A stretch of DNA of 64,000 bases from Paenibacillus_AA sp045062745 (GCF_045062745.1 NZ_JBJGED010000039.1:4007-68006); one strand, 5' to 3'. Shown: positions 33,421-41,940, numbered from the stretch's first letter. Notes: generated by a model not told the origin, from the letters alone. Numbers and translations are program-made.

Positions 33421-34083
33421 ATGGATTTCGTACTGTATATCTTGTTTTCATCAATGGAGTATTTGGCAATGCTTGCTCTAATGTTCGCTTTATTCCGATT
33501 CGAGTACAAGCTGTACCACAGTAGTGTCCTGTTCGTCTCGGCGATGCTGTCCTTCGTCTCCTACTCGATTCGAATCGGATTCAACCACGCCATAATGGAT
33601 TCAGTCGTCACGGTTCTACTAATCTTCGCCTTTATTCATTTTATTTTTCAGATTCAAGTGTTCTACGCGGCGATTATAACCGTTACAGGTTACGTTGCTT
33701 ACGGAATCCTTCAGTCCATCGTTATGCTCGGCCTCGATTTGGCCGGCGTCCTGACGTTCGATCAAGTCAAACCGAATACGCTGCCCGGCTATACCACTCA
33801 GATCGTGTCGAGCGCAGCAGCGTTACTGATTACATACTTATTTAAGTCCAGAAAGATTGGGTTCGCTTACGTTCCTTTCGGGCAACGCGCATTTGTGCAG
33901 TATAAAGGGCTGAATCGGCTATTCCTCATCGCCATCTTACTCGCTTCCGCCCTGGCTTGGATTACTCTCTATTACAACAGCGAAGATAGCGCGATCCCAT
34001 TCTTTCTAATGACGATCCCGCTTATCGCCATTTTCGTTTTCTTGATCTATTTATCCATAAGAAAGGATTCGAGCAATGATTGA
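33421..34083 (+). CDS. Polytopic membrane protein, possible kinase-less AgrC-like sensor
   Basis: A 220-residue protein with about six hydrophobic segments and a short basic/acidic C-terminal tail (SIRKDSSND). Size and topology resemble the membrane sensor half of AgrC-type kinases, but the protein ends before any HisKA or ATPase domain. It overlaps agrB by eight bases, so both are made together. I do not recognise a named family. It could be a peptide receptor, a helper for AgrB processing or export, or an immunity-like protein. The call as AgrC-like is inference from position and topology only. Confidence 0.55.
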   Translation: MDFVLYILFSSMEYLAMLALMFALFRFEYKLYHSSVLFVSAMLSFVSYSIRIGFNHAIMDSVVTVLLIFAFIHFIFQIQVFYAAIITVTGYVAYGILQSIVMLGLDLAGVLTFDQVKPNTLPGYTTQIVSSAAALLITYLFKSRKIGFAYVPFGQRAFVQYKGLNRLFLIAILLASALAWITLYYNSEDSAIPFFLMTIPLIAIFVFLIYLSIRKDSSND

Positions 34084-34597
34084 CGCCCTTGCTTTGCGTA
34101 TCGCTACCGGCATTAAGAATGCGAACCCGGAGAAGACGACCAGCATCGACATCATGCAGTTTGCGCTCATCATCCTGATCAATGGATTCATCATTTTCTT
34201 TCTTTCCATAACCGTTGGCATCTGGACGGGAAAAGGAATCGAGACGGTCTTATTTCTTCTATCTTTCATTGGTTTAAGGTTCACAACAGGCGGGTTTCAC
34301 TTGGATTCGTCGACGAAATGCACGATCGTATCCTGCATCATCGCCATCGGGTTTCCGCAGCTTCCGGTTACAGCTTCATTGGTGCCTATCTTCGGCGTAC
34401 TCAGCCTTCTCTTAATCTTAGTGTTCGCACCGGCCAACATCGAAGGCCATACCCGAATCCCGCCTCGCTACTACCCCCTGTTGAAGGCATTGGCTTGTCT
34501 TGTCGTCGCAAGCAATTTCTTCATCCAGAATCCAACTCTAGCCCTTGGGTTCCTCATCCAGTCTCTCACACTGCTTCACATTCCTGAAAGGAGGTGA
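34076..34597 (+). CDS. agrB: AgrB-type autoinducer-processing protease
   Basis: Membrane endopeptidase of 173 residues that cuts the AgrD precursor and forms its thiolactone or lactone ring. The catalytic pair is His75 in TTGGFH and Cys82 in STKCTI, seven residues apart exactly as in Staphylococcus AgrB. Five or so hydrophobic segments surround it, and an RIPPRYYPLLK segment occurs at about residue 133. The frame starts at 34076 inside the end of the upstream gene. Its last codons contain the AAAGGAGGTGA that serves as ribosome site for agrD. Confidence 0.9.
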   Translation: MIDALALRIATGIKNANPEKTTSIDIMQFALIILINGFIIFFLSITVGIWTGKGIETVLFLLSFIGLRFTTGGFHLDSSTKCTIVSCIIAIGFPQLPVTASLVPIFGVLSLLLILVFAPANIEGHTRIPPRYYPLLKALACLVVASNFFIQNPTLALGFLIQSLTLLHIPERR

Positions 34598-34603
34598 AAG
34601 GTC

Positions 34604-34726
34604 GTGAAACAAGTCGCCGCTCGATATGCATCACAGTTGTTGGCATTAGTAGCCGTTGCGTTTGTGAGTGTGGCAAGTCCGTGGGCCGTCCATCGTCCGA
34701 AGGCGCCAAAAGAACTGCTGAAATAA
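34604..34726 (+). CDS. agrD: AgrD-type cyclic autoinducer precursor, 40 residues
   Basis: Begins with GTG at 34604, eight bases after GGAGG. The product has an amphipathic N-terminus (MKQVAARYASQLLALVAVAF), a core VSVASPWAV, and an acidic-basic C-terminus HRPKAPKELLK. Aligned with Staphylococcus AgrD, the C-terminal part keeps Pro-Lys-Glu-Leu nine residues after the AgrB cut, which puts the ring at Ser25-Pro-Trp-Ala-Val29. Ser replaces the usual Cys, so a lactone rather than a thiolactone is predicted. The length of the tail outside the ring is unknown. A terminator follows at once. Confidence 0.85.
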   Translation: MKQVAARYASQLLALVAVAFVSVASPWAVHRPKAPKELLK

Positions 34727-34745
34727 TTTTTTTAAATTGCAGCCT

Positions 34746-34773
34746 CCGAACCGGTTGGTTCGGTTTTTTTTTT
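34746..34773 (+). terminator. Terminator after agrD
   Basis: CCGAACC / GGTTCGG around GGTT is followed by ten T. It ends the three-gene Agr-like operon. Confidence 0.92.
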
Positions 34774-34910
34774 ACAGAATTAGCTCTAAAGACGAACTCG
34801 CCTCATCGAATTGCTTCGATCGGAGCTTTTTCTATTCTCGGGAAGCCCAGGTATCGGTTATGATAAGGGGAGAGAGCAGAATTCAAGCGGATCAGGCATA
34901 GGGGGCACCC

Positions 34911-36164
34911 ATGATCAATGTTTTTAAGGATTTTACGCTAAACATTCTCATTATCTTCTCTCCCTTGCTGTTCTACCCGTATATCCTCCGGACCAGGAAC
35001 CGGCCGGCCTTGTACCAGATCTTGCTGTTTCTCATTTTCGGGATTGCGATTGCCGTGACGATGTACATGCCGGTCGTCATCCACGGGCTGAGCTATGACT
35101 TCCGTTCCATTCTGCTCGCCGCCGGTTCGTTGTATGGGGGATCGCTTGTCTCGATTGGGTTGTATGCGGTGCTGCTCTTCGTCCGTTACATGCAGGAAGC
35201 GCCTAACGGGTGGGTATATGGGATGGCCATTCTGCCTACACTGGCAATGACCCTTGGAGCCATTCAATGGGGCCGATCGATGACCGGGGCTCGGAAGATG
35301 CTGCTGGCCGCTGTTCTCTGCACCATGATCAAGCTCGTGACCTTCGGCGTGTATTTATTCATATTGGGCGAACTGGAGCTGCTCCTGGATCAGCCGGGGA
35401 CCTTGACGCTGACGTACGCTATCCAGGCGATCATCCTCATCGTCCTCATGTCGATGATCGATTTCTTGCACCGCTACCATCATATTCAGGAAGAAGTGTG
35501 GAAGAGCGAGAAGATCAAGATCGTGAGCGAGATGGCCGCCTCGGTGGCGCACGAGATTCGGAATCCGCTTACAACTGTCCGGGGATTCATCCAGCTGTTC
35601 GGCATCGACAATTTGGACAAGCAGCGGAGGGACTACTATCAGCGAATCTGCCTGGAAGAACTGGATCGCGCCCAAATGATTATCTCGGATTACCTCGCGC
35701 TGGCGAAGCCGGACCCGGAGACGATCGAGACGATTCCACTGAATGAAGAAATCGTTTACTTGTCCAATGTGCTGCTGACGTACGCGCATTTCAATAACAT
35801 TCATATCAACGCCGTGGAGGCGGACGAGGAGATCTTGATTGTAGGCGACCGGCACAAGTTCCGGCAAGCGCTCGTCAATATCGGCAAAAACGCCATCGAG
35901 GCGATAACGCATGGGGGCACGTTGGAGCTCCGGGCGTATACGATGAAGGATGAGGCGGCGCTCTACATAAGCGATACCGGCGTCGGGATGACCCCGGCGC
36001 AAGTTCGGCGGCTCGGGACGCCGTATTATTCGACGAAGGAGAAGGGGACAGGGCTCGGGACGATGGTGTCGTTCGGCATCCTGAAGAAGATGAACGGCAA
36101 AATCGACGTCACGAGCGAGCTGGGCAAGGGCACCCAGTATACGATCACCTTTCCGAAGGCGTAG
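34911..36164 (+). CDS. KinB-like sporulation sensor histidine kinase
   Basis: Kinase of 417 residues. The first 190 residues form about six membrane helices of the 5TM-LYT type. HisKA carries SVAHEIRNPLTTVRGFIQL with the phospho-acceptor His. The ATPase domain has the N box GKNAIEAITHGG, then DTGVGM and GTGLGTMVSFGI. Topology and H box fit KinB, a kinase feeding Spo0F/Spo0A. No partner regulator is adjacent, as for phosphorelay kinases. The ATG at 34911 follows TAGGGGGC. It comes 184 bases after agrD, behind a terminator, so it has its own promoter. Being a Sda target is plausible because sda is also nearby. Confidence 0.85.
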   Translation: MINVFKDFTLNILIIFSPLLFYPYILRTRNRPALYQILLFLIFGIAIAVTMYMPVVIHGLSYDFRSILLAAGSLYGGSLVSIGLYAVLLFVRYMQEAPNGWVYGMAILPTLAMTLGAIQWGRSMTGARKMLLAAVLCTMIKLVTFGVYLFILGELELLLDQPGTLTLTYAIQAIILIVLMSMIDFLHRYHHIQEEVWKSEKIKIVSEMAASVAHEIRNPLTTVRGFIQLFGIDNLDKQRRDYYQRICLEELDRAQMIISDYLALAKPDPETIETIPLNEEIVYLSNVLLTYAHFNNIHINAVEADEEILIVGDRHKFRQALVNIGKNAIEAITHGGTLELRAYTMKDEAALYISDTGVGMTPAQVRRLGTPYYSTKEKGTGLGTMVSFGILKKMNGKIDVTSELGKGTQYTITFPKA

Positions 36165-36178
36165 CCGCCTTCATTCCG

Positions 36179-36208
36179 GAGCCGCCGAGGTTACTCGGCG
36201 GCTCTTTT
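36179..36208 (+). terminator. Terminator after the KinB-like gene
   Basis: Perfect 11-bp arms GAGCCGCCGAG / CTCGGCGGCTC with loop GTTA, then TTTT. Confidence 0.93.
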
Positions 36209-36301
36209 GCTGACCTGCGCCCGAAGTCAAGATTCCTAATAAAACCGTTAATTTTCCGAATGTTCTTCGCAACCGTTGTCCTTTACATTCTTAATGAGCT
36301 T

Positions 36302-36328
36302 AGAAGGCCACATCACTTTGTGGGGTTT
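36302..36328 (+). repeat. Hairpin repeat before the rhamnosidase gene
   Basis: AGAAGGCCACATCACTTTGT-GGGGTTT recurs with two changes at 56342-56368. Here it stands just before the ribosome site of the GH78 gene. CCACA / TGTGG can pair, and no T run of note follows. Confidence 0.6.
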
Positions 36329-36346
36329 CGAGAGGAGGATGGAACG

Positions 36347-39094
36347 ATGAATGTGACGGTGCAGCAGCTGCGGACGCTCTACATGCATAACCCTGCCGGT
36401 CTGGACCGCCGCCCCCTCTACTTGAGCTGGCGGCTGGAATCGGACCGCCGGGGGGTGAGGCAGAGCGCCTACCGCGTGCTTGTGGCGTCTAGCCCGGATA
36501 ACCTGGATGCCGACATAGGCGACGTCTGGGACTCCGGGAAGGTCGAATCGGAAGCGTCTCAGCATATCAGTTATGCGGGCGAAGCGCTCCAATCCGGGCG
36601 CACCTATTACTGGAAGACGAGAATCTGGGACGAGTCGGGGGTGCCCTCAGCCTGGAGCGAGACGGCCCATTGGTCGATGGGGCTCTTGTCGCGAGCTGAG
36701 TGGGAGGGCCGGTGGATCGGCCTGAAGTCGAGCCATCGGCCGACCCATGCCGAGCCGAAGCCGGCGGTGTACTTGCGCGGCAGCTTCCGGCCGGATCGGG
36801 CACGCCCGATCCGCCAGGCGACACTGCATATCGCGGCGCTCGGCGCCTACGAGCTGTACGTGAACGGCAGCCGCATCGGCGGCGACCGGCTAGCGCCGGA
36901 TTGGACGGAGTACGGCATCCGCGTTGCCGCCCAGATGTACGACGTTACGGAGTCGGTTACCGAGGCGCTCGCCGGAGAGCCGGGCGGCTCCGCGACGGTG
37001 GCCATCCTGCTCGGCCACGGCTGGTACTCGGGCTATATCGGCATGTTCGGCTATCAGCGATACGGTCAAGATCCTCGTGTCCTCGTGCAGCTGAACGTCG
37101 ATTACGCGGACGGCTCGAGGCAGTCGCTGGCGTCGGATACGTCGTGGCGAGCTTCGTTCGGTCCGCTCACCGCTACCGATTACCATATGGGCGAGACGTA
37201 TGACGCCCGGTTGGAGATGCACGGCTGGACGGCGGCCGGCTTCGACGACGCCGGCTGGGCGGCGGCGAACGTGTTCTACGCCTACAAAGGCTTCCTCTCT
37301 GCCGACAGCTGTCCGCCGGTGCAAGCGATGCAGGAGCTGGCGCCTCTCTCCGTCACCCGCCATCCGAGCGGCGTATGGCTCGTCGATATGGGGCAGAACA
37401 TGGTCGGCCGCCTCAGGGTTCGACTGCAGGGCGAGGCCGGGACCGTCGTGACGCTTCGGCACGGCGAAGCGCTGGACCCGACCGGGGCGCTGTATACCGC
37501 CAACCTGCGGCTGACGCGGCAGACGGACATCTATACGATGAGCGGGCGCGGAGTTGAGGAGTACGAGCCTAGGTTCACGCTGCATGGCTTCCGCTATGCG
37601 GAGATCGCCGGCTACCAGGGTGAGCTGCAGCCGTCGGACGTGACCGGCGTCGTGTATTACTCCGCGCTGGACCGCACAGGGACGCTGGAGACGTCAAGCC
37701 CGCTCCTGAACCGGCTGCTGGCCAACATCGAGTGGACGCAGCGCGGCAATTACGTCAGCGTCCCGACCGACTGCCCGCAGCGGGACGAGCGGCTAGGGTG
37801 GAGCGGGGACGCTCAGGTGTTCTTCCGCACGTCGAGTTACTTCATGAACGCCGCTCCGTTCTATGTCAAGTGGCTGACCGACTTGACCGATGCGCAGCGG
37901 CCGACAGGCGCCTTCACCGACTTCGCGCCGTTCATCCCAGGCGGGAAGACGGAGCATGGGGGAGACATGACATACGACCATACGGCTTCGGCGGGATGGG
38001 GAGACGCGGGCGTGATCATTCCGTGGATGATGTACCGGGTGTATGGCGATACAAGTGTGATTGAGCGCCATTATGCGTCGATGACCCGGTGGATCACGTA
38101 TCTGGAGGAGCTGCACCCTGGGCTCCTTCGGGAAGATTTGCCCCAATACGGAGATTGGCTGTCTATTCCGGAGTCAACCGGTCTCGGCGATTTCCCGAAC
38201 GTGTCGCCCTTCTCGACAACCCCCTACGACGTATTCTCTACGGCTTACTTCGCGTATTCGACGGCGCTGCTGGCCCGGATGGCCGCTGTGATCGGCCGGC
38301 CGGAGGAGGCTGCCCGGTACGAGCAGCTGGCCGGCGCGATCAAGGCTGCGTTCAATCGCGCCTACGTCGACGCAGAGGGCCGGATCAAGGGCGACACGCA
38401 GGCCGCCTACGTCATGGCGATAGCGATGGAGCTGCTGCCGGAGCCCAAGCGGGCGTTCGCCGTGAGCCGGCTCCTGCAGCTGTTGGAGGCTAGGGACTGG
38501 CATCTGTCGACGGGCATCCACGGCACCCGCTGGCTGCTGCCGGTGCTGGTCGAGTCCGGGCATGAGGAGGTCGCGTACCGGCTGTTGATGCAGACCGGCT
38601 ACCCGTCCTGGTTCTATTCCGTGCTCCAGGGCGCGACGACGATCTGGGAGCGCTGGGATGGATGGACGGAAGAGCGCGGGTTCCAGCGGCCGGGCATGAA
38701 CTCGTTCAACCATTATGCGCTTGGGTCGGTTGGGGAGTGGATTTTCCGGTTCGTGGGCGGCATCGATCTGGATGAAGAAGTGCCGGGGTTTAAGCGGATT
38801 CGCATCCACCCGCGGATAGGCGGCGGGCTCGACTACGTCCGGTGCCAGTACGACTCGATCCAAGGGCCGATCGAATGCAGCTGGCGGCGGGAGGCGGACC
38901 GGCTCTGCCTCGACGTGCGGCTGCCGGCGGGGACGACGGGGCATGTCCGGCTGCCCGGCCGACCCGATCAGCGGATGGAAGAGAGCGGGCTAGCGCTGTC
39001 CGATTCGGCCGGGATTACCGTGCTGGAGCGGACACCAGAGGCGACGGAGCTGGAGATGGGTTCGGGCGCGTACCGGTTCGTGGTGTTTAATTAA
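36347..39094 (+). CDS. Alpha-L-rhamnosidase, GH78 family
   Basis: Large glycoside hydrolase of 915 residues removing terminal alpha-L-rhamnose from polysaccharides, flavonoids or cell-wall glycans. An N-terminal fibronectin-like region (LDRRPLYLSWRLES, IWDESGVPSAWSE) is followed by beta-sandwich domains. Then comes the (alpha/alpha)6 barrel, with VPTDCPQRDERLGWSGDAQ near 468-486, the core catalytic region of GH78. No signal peptide is present, so the enzyme is probably cytoplasmic. The start at 36347 is fixed by AGAGGAGG; the ORF continues upstream. It is monocistronic, with no transporter next to it. Confidence 0.93.
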   Translation: MNVTVQQLRTLYMHNPAGLDRRPLYLSWRLESDRRGVRQSAYRVLVASSPDNLDADIGDVWDSGKVESEASQHISYAGEALQSGRTYYWKTRIWDESGVPSAWSETAHWSMGLLSRAEWEGRWIGLKSSHRPTHAEPKPAVYLRGSFRPDRARPIRQATLHIAALGAYELYVNGSRIGGDRLAPDWTEYGIRVAAQMYDVTESVTEALAGEPGGSATVAILLGHGWYSGYIGMFGYQRYGQDPRVLVQLNVDYADGSRQSLASDTSWRASFGPLTATDYHMGETYDARLEMHGWTAAGFDDAGWAAANVFYAYKGFLSADSCPPVQAMQELAPLSVTRHPSGVWLVDMGQNMVGRLRVRLQGEAGTVVTLRHGEALDPTGALYTANLRLTRQTDIYTMSGRGVEEYEPRFTLHGFRYAEIAGYQGELQPSDVTGVVYYSALDRTGTLETSSPLLNRLLANIEWTQRGNYVSVPTDCPQRDERLGWSGDAQVFFRTSSYFMNAAPFYVKWLTDLTDAQRPTGAFTDFAPFIPGGKTEHGGDMTYDHTASAGWGDAGVIIPWMMYRVYGDTSVIERHYASMTRWITYLEELHPGLLREDLPQYGDWLSIPESTGLGDFPNVSPFSTTPYDVFSTAYFAYSTALLARMAAVIGRPEEAARYEQLAGAIKAAFNRAYVDAEGRIKGDTQAAYVMAIAMELLPEPKRAFAVSRLLQLLEARDWHLSTGIHGTRWLLPVLVESGHEEVAYRLLMQTGYPSWFYSVLQGATTIWERWDGWTEERGFQRPGMNSFNHYALGSVGEWIFRFVGGIDLDEEVPGFKRIRIHPRIGGGLDYVRCQYDSIQGPIECSWRREADRLCLDVRLPAGTTGHVRLPGRPDQRMEESGLALSDSAGITVLERTPEATELEMGSGAYRFVVFN

Positions 39095-39155
39095 GGAAAA
39101 ACCTCCCTTTTTTCTGCGGAACCGATCGGGTTCGAAGGAAAAGAGGGAGGTTTCC
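39095..39155 (+). repeat. Inverted pair of the GAGGGA-type repeat after the rhamnosidase gene
   Basis: Arms GGAAAAACCTCCCTT and AAGAGGGAGGTTTCC form a long stem around a 31-base loop that itself contains CCGATCGG. The sequence is the same type as at 8424-8620. It may act as the 3' end of the rhamnosidase mRNA. Confidence 0.7.
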
Positions 39156-39223
39156 AGTTGGTTGTAAAAAAGGGACACGCGTTATCGAGCCTTGAGAGAC
39201 TCCATCCTGCCACTAGGTCGCCG

Positions 39224-39410
39224 ATAGATGAAAAACTTGCCGTTATTCTCTGAAACTTCGGATTTTCCGAGCCGATAGAAGAAAAATTTGCAGCTATTCA
39301 CTGAAAAGTCGCCAAAATTTCGGTTCCTTGGCACAATAGAGGAAAATTTTTCATCTATTGCCCAGGATGACGGACTTGACTTTCAATTAGATGAAATAAT
39401 TGCAGCTATT
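39224..39410. repeat. Four copies of a 24-bp ATAG...CTATT palindromic element
   Basis: Units of exactly 24 bases start at 39224, 39275, 39336 and 39387 (intervals 51, 61, 51). The second copy reads ATAGAAGAAAAATTTGCAG then CTATT. The ends ATAG and CTAT are complementary, so each can fold. Spacers share TGAAA and TCCGAG-like pieces. No ORF is credible between 39156 and 39471. Confidence 0.8.
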
Positions 39411-39471
39411 CCGGCGCATCTAGCGCCGGGTCATCCTAAAAGTGACGGTTTCGCTCTGCAAAGATGGGCCG

Positions 39472-41346
39472 TTACACCATAATCTTGCAAATATCGTTCG
39501 TGAACTCGACCGGATCCTGCAGAGGCAAGCCTTCAATCAGCAAAGCCTGGTTGTAAAGCAGCGCCGTATACAGATTGAGCTTCTCCTTGTCTCCAGCGAA
39601 AGCATCCTTCAGCGATTGGAACACGGTGTGGTTCACGTTGATTTCCAACACTTTGTCCGCCTTGACATCGGCGTTGTTCGGCATCGTCTTCAGGATTTTC
39701 TCCATCTCGATGGACAGATCGCCCGCGGCGGACAAGCAGACCGGGTGCGACTTCAGCCGCTTCGACGCCTTCACCTCAGACACCTTGCCGCCGAGCTGGC
39801 TCTGCATGTATTCGAACAGATCCTTGTACTCAGTGTTGGCTTCGTTCTCTTCCTTGTTGTCGGCCTCAATGCCCAAGTCGCCGCTCGAGACGGACTTGAA
39901 CTCCTTCTCCTTGTACGTCATAAGCATCTTGATCGCGAATTCGTCGATATCGTCGGTGAAGTACAGAATCTCGAAGCCCTTGTCGGCGACGAGCTCCGTC
40001 TGCGGCAGCTTCTCGATGCGCTCGTTCGACTCGCCGGATGCGTAGTAGATATACTTCTGCTCTTCCGGCATACGGGAGACGTATTCGTCCAGCGTGACAA
40101 GCTTCTTCTCCTTCGAGGAATAGAACAGGAGCAGGTCCTGCAGCTGATCCTTGTTCGCCCCGTAGTCGCTGTACACGCCGAACTTCAGCTGGCGGCCGAA
40201 CGACTTGTAGAACTTCTCATACTGCTCGCGCTCGTCCTTCAGCATGCTCTGCAGCGCGCCCTTGATCTTGCTCGAGATGTTCTTCGCGATCAGCTTCAGC
40301 TGACGGTCGTGCTGGAGCATCTCCCGCGAGATGTTGAGCGACAGGCTCTCCGAATCGACCATCCCCTTCACGAAGCTGAAGTGGTCAGGCAGCAGGTCGG
40401 CGCACTTATTCATGATGAGGACGCCGTTCGCGTACAGCTCGAGGCCCTTCTCGTATTCCTTCGAATAATAGTCGAACGGGATGTTCTCCGGAATAAACAG
40501 AATCGCTTGATACACGACCGCTCCGTCCGCGCTGACGTGGAGGTGCTTGATCGGCTTGTCGAAGCCGTAATGCTTCTCGTGATAAAACTTCTCGTAGTCC
40601 TCGGCCGTCAGCTCGTTTTTGTTCTTCCGCCAGATCGGCACCATGCTGTTGACCGTCTGCTCTTCCGTGTAGTCCTCGAACTCGCTGTCGCTGTCCTCCT
40701 TCGGCCGCTTGCCCGTGAACTCCATCTTGATCGGGTAGCGGATGAAGTCGGAGTACTTCTTGATAATCGCCTTGAGCCGATAAGGCTCCAAGTACTCGTC
40801 GTAATTCTCTTCTTCCGTGTTGCTCTTGATCTTCAGCGTAATCTCGGTCCCGACCGTAGCCTTCGTCGTGGGCTCGATGGTGTAGCCTTCGGCCCCCGTC
40901 GATTCCCACTTGTACGCGGTGTCGCTGCCGAGCGCCCGGCTGACGACCGTCACCACGTCGGCGACCATGAAGGCGGAGTAGAAGCCGACCCCGAATTGGC
41001 CGATAATGTCGTGCCCGTCCTTGGACTCGTTCTCTTTCTTAAACGCGAGCGAGCCGCTCTTGGCGATGACGCCGAGGTTCGTCTCCAGCTCTTCCTCGGT
41101 CATGCCGATCCCGGTATCGGTGATGATGAGTGTCCGGTTGGCCTTGTCGGGGGTCACTTGAATATAGTAGCTGTCTTTGTCGAAGACGAGGTTGTCGTCG
41201 GTCAGAGCCTTGTAATAAATTTTATCGATCGCATCGCTTGCGTTGGAGATGAGCTCCCTGAGGAAAATTTCCTTCTGGGTGTAGATGGAGTTGATCATCA
41301 TCTCCAACAACCGCTTCGACTCTGCCTGGAACTGCTTTTTCTCCAT
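39472..41346 (-). CDS. htpG: Molecular chaperone HtpG (Hsp90)
   Basis: ATP-dependent chaperone of 624 residues, the family's usual length. The N-terminal ATPase domain has ELISNASDAIDK, DTGIGMTEEEL and GQFGVGFYSAFMVAD. The middle domain includes the catalytic-Arg loop LSLNISREMLQHD. The C-terminal dimerisation domain ends near KIMV. The start follows GAAGGGAG. A sigma-A promoter and a CIRCE operator lie upstream, so HrcA control is likely. The very long open frame on the opposite strand is a shadow. Confidence 0.97.
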   Translation of the reverse strand: MEKKQFQAESKRLLEMMINSIYTQKEIFLRELISNASDAIDKIYYKALTDDNLVFDKDSYYIQVTPDKANRTLIITDTGIGMTEEELETNLGVIAKSGSLAFKKENESKDGHDIIGQFGVGFYSAFMVADVVTVVSRALGSDTAYKWESTGAEGYTIEPTTKATVGTEITLKIKSNTEEENYDEYLEPYRLKAIIKKYSDFIRYPIKMEFTGKRPKEDSDSEFEDYTEEQTVNSMVPIWRKNKNELTAEDYEKFYHEKHYGFDKPIKHLHVSADGAVVYQAILFIPENIPFDYYSKEYEKGLELYANGVLIMNKCADLLPDHFSFVKGMVDSESLSLNISREMLQHDRQLKLIAKNISSKIKGALQSMLKDEREQYEKFYKSFGRQLKFGVYSDYGANKDQLQDLLLFYSSKEKKLVTLDEYVSRMPEEQKYIYYASGESNERIEKLPQTELVADKGFEILYFTDDIDEFAIKMLMTYKEKEFKSVSSGDLGIEADNKEENEANTEYKDLFEYMQSQLGGKVSEVKASKRLKSHPVCLSAAGDLSIEMEKILKTMPNNADVKADKVLEINVNHTVFQSLKDAFAGDKEKLNLYTALLYNQALLIEGLPLQDPVEFTNDICKIMV

Positions 41347-41382
41347 TCGTTAAAGCTCCCTTCAGTGATCGGTTTCGCTAGA

Positions 41383-41409
41383 TTAGCACTCGTCGTCTTA
41401 GAGTGCCAC
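41383..41409. promoter_or_regulatory. CIRCE operator (HrcA site) of htpG
   Basis: TTAGCACTC, nine bases, GAGTGCCAC. The left arm is a perfect match to the CIRCE consensus and the right arm matches seven of nine. It lies just downstream of the htpG -10. Confidence 0.85.
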
Positions 41410-41417
41410 TACTATGT

Positions 41418-41446
41418 TTTATAACATTCCTCAATTTGTTAGTCAA
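41418..41446 (-). promoter_or_regulatory. Sigma-A promoter of htpG
   Basis: On the minus strand TTGACT and TATAAA are 17 bases apart, leading straight into the CIRCE element at the transcription start. Confidence 0.85.
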
Positions 41447-41457
41447 TACAAGAAAAA

Positions 41458-41475
41458 GAGGGCCGCGCGGCCCTC
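41458..41475 (-). terminator. Terminator of the VOC-family gene
   Basis: GAGGGCCGC / GCGGCCCTC, followed on the minus strand by TTTTTCTT. It separates the VOC gene from the htpG promoter. Confidence 0.8.
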
Positions 41476-41520
41476 TTCGTTCAACTCGATGCACTTGTGC
41501 GGACCACGTAAGCGGCACCA

Positions 41521-41940
41521 TCACTGGACTTGATCGATGGCGCTCTCATCCATGTACAGCACTTCCCACAAGTGGTGATCGATATCCTGGAAGCTCCACG
41601 AGTACATGAATCCATGATCCGTCTTGTCGTTCGAGACGTAACCGCCGGCGGCGAGCGCCCGTTCTACGAGAGTGTCGACTGCTTCCCGGCTGTCGGCCGA
41701 GATCGCCATGATCACTTCCGTCGTTTGAGAGGCGTCCGCGATCGCCTTCTTGCTGAACGGCTTGAAAAAATCTTCGGTCAGCAGCATGGCGAAGATGTTC
41801 TCGCCGATGATCATACAAGCGGCGTTCTGATCGGTGAATCGCGGGTGGAACTCGAAGCCGACCTTGGAGAAAAACTGCACCGAGCGATTCAAATCTTTGA
41901 CCGGAAGGTTTACGTAAATTTGCCTTGCCGTTGTAGCCAT
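41521..41940 (-). CDS. VOC-family (glyoxalase/extradiol-dioxygenase-like) protein
   Basis: A 139-residue protein with the vicinal-oxygen-chelate fold, single beta-alpha-beta-beta-beta pair. Visible are IYVNLPVKDLNRSVQFFSKVGF at the front and SFQDIDHHLWEVLYMD at the end, where His and Glu would be metal ligands. The first ligand position is Asn11, not His, so it resembles the lactoylglutathione-lyase-like group of uncertain activity rather than true glyoxalase I. The start follows AAGAGGTGA. No partner gene. Confidence 0.85.
   Translation of the reverse strand: MATTARQIYVNLPVKDLNRSVQFFSKVGFEFHPRFTDQNAACMIIGENIFAMLLTEDFFKPFSKKAIADASQTTEVIMAISADSREAVDTLVERALAAGGYVSNDKTDHGFMYSWSFQDIDHHLWEVLYMDESAIDQVQ

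Noticed and set aside
39442..41424. A 660-residue open frame on the plus strand opposite htpG
   Set aside because: Composition is a mirror of codon use in htpG, it has no ribosome site or domain, and htpG is certain.
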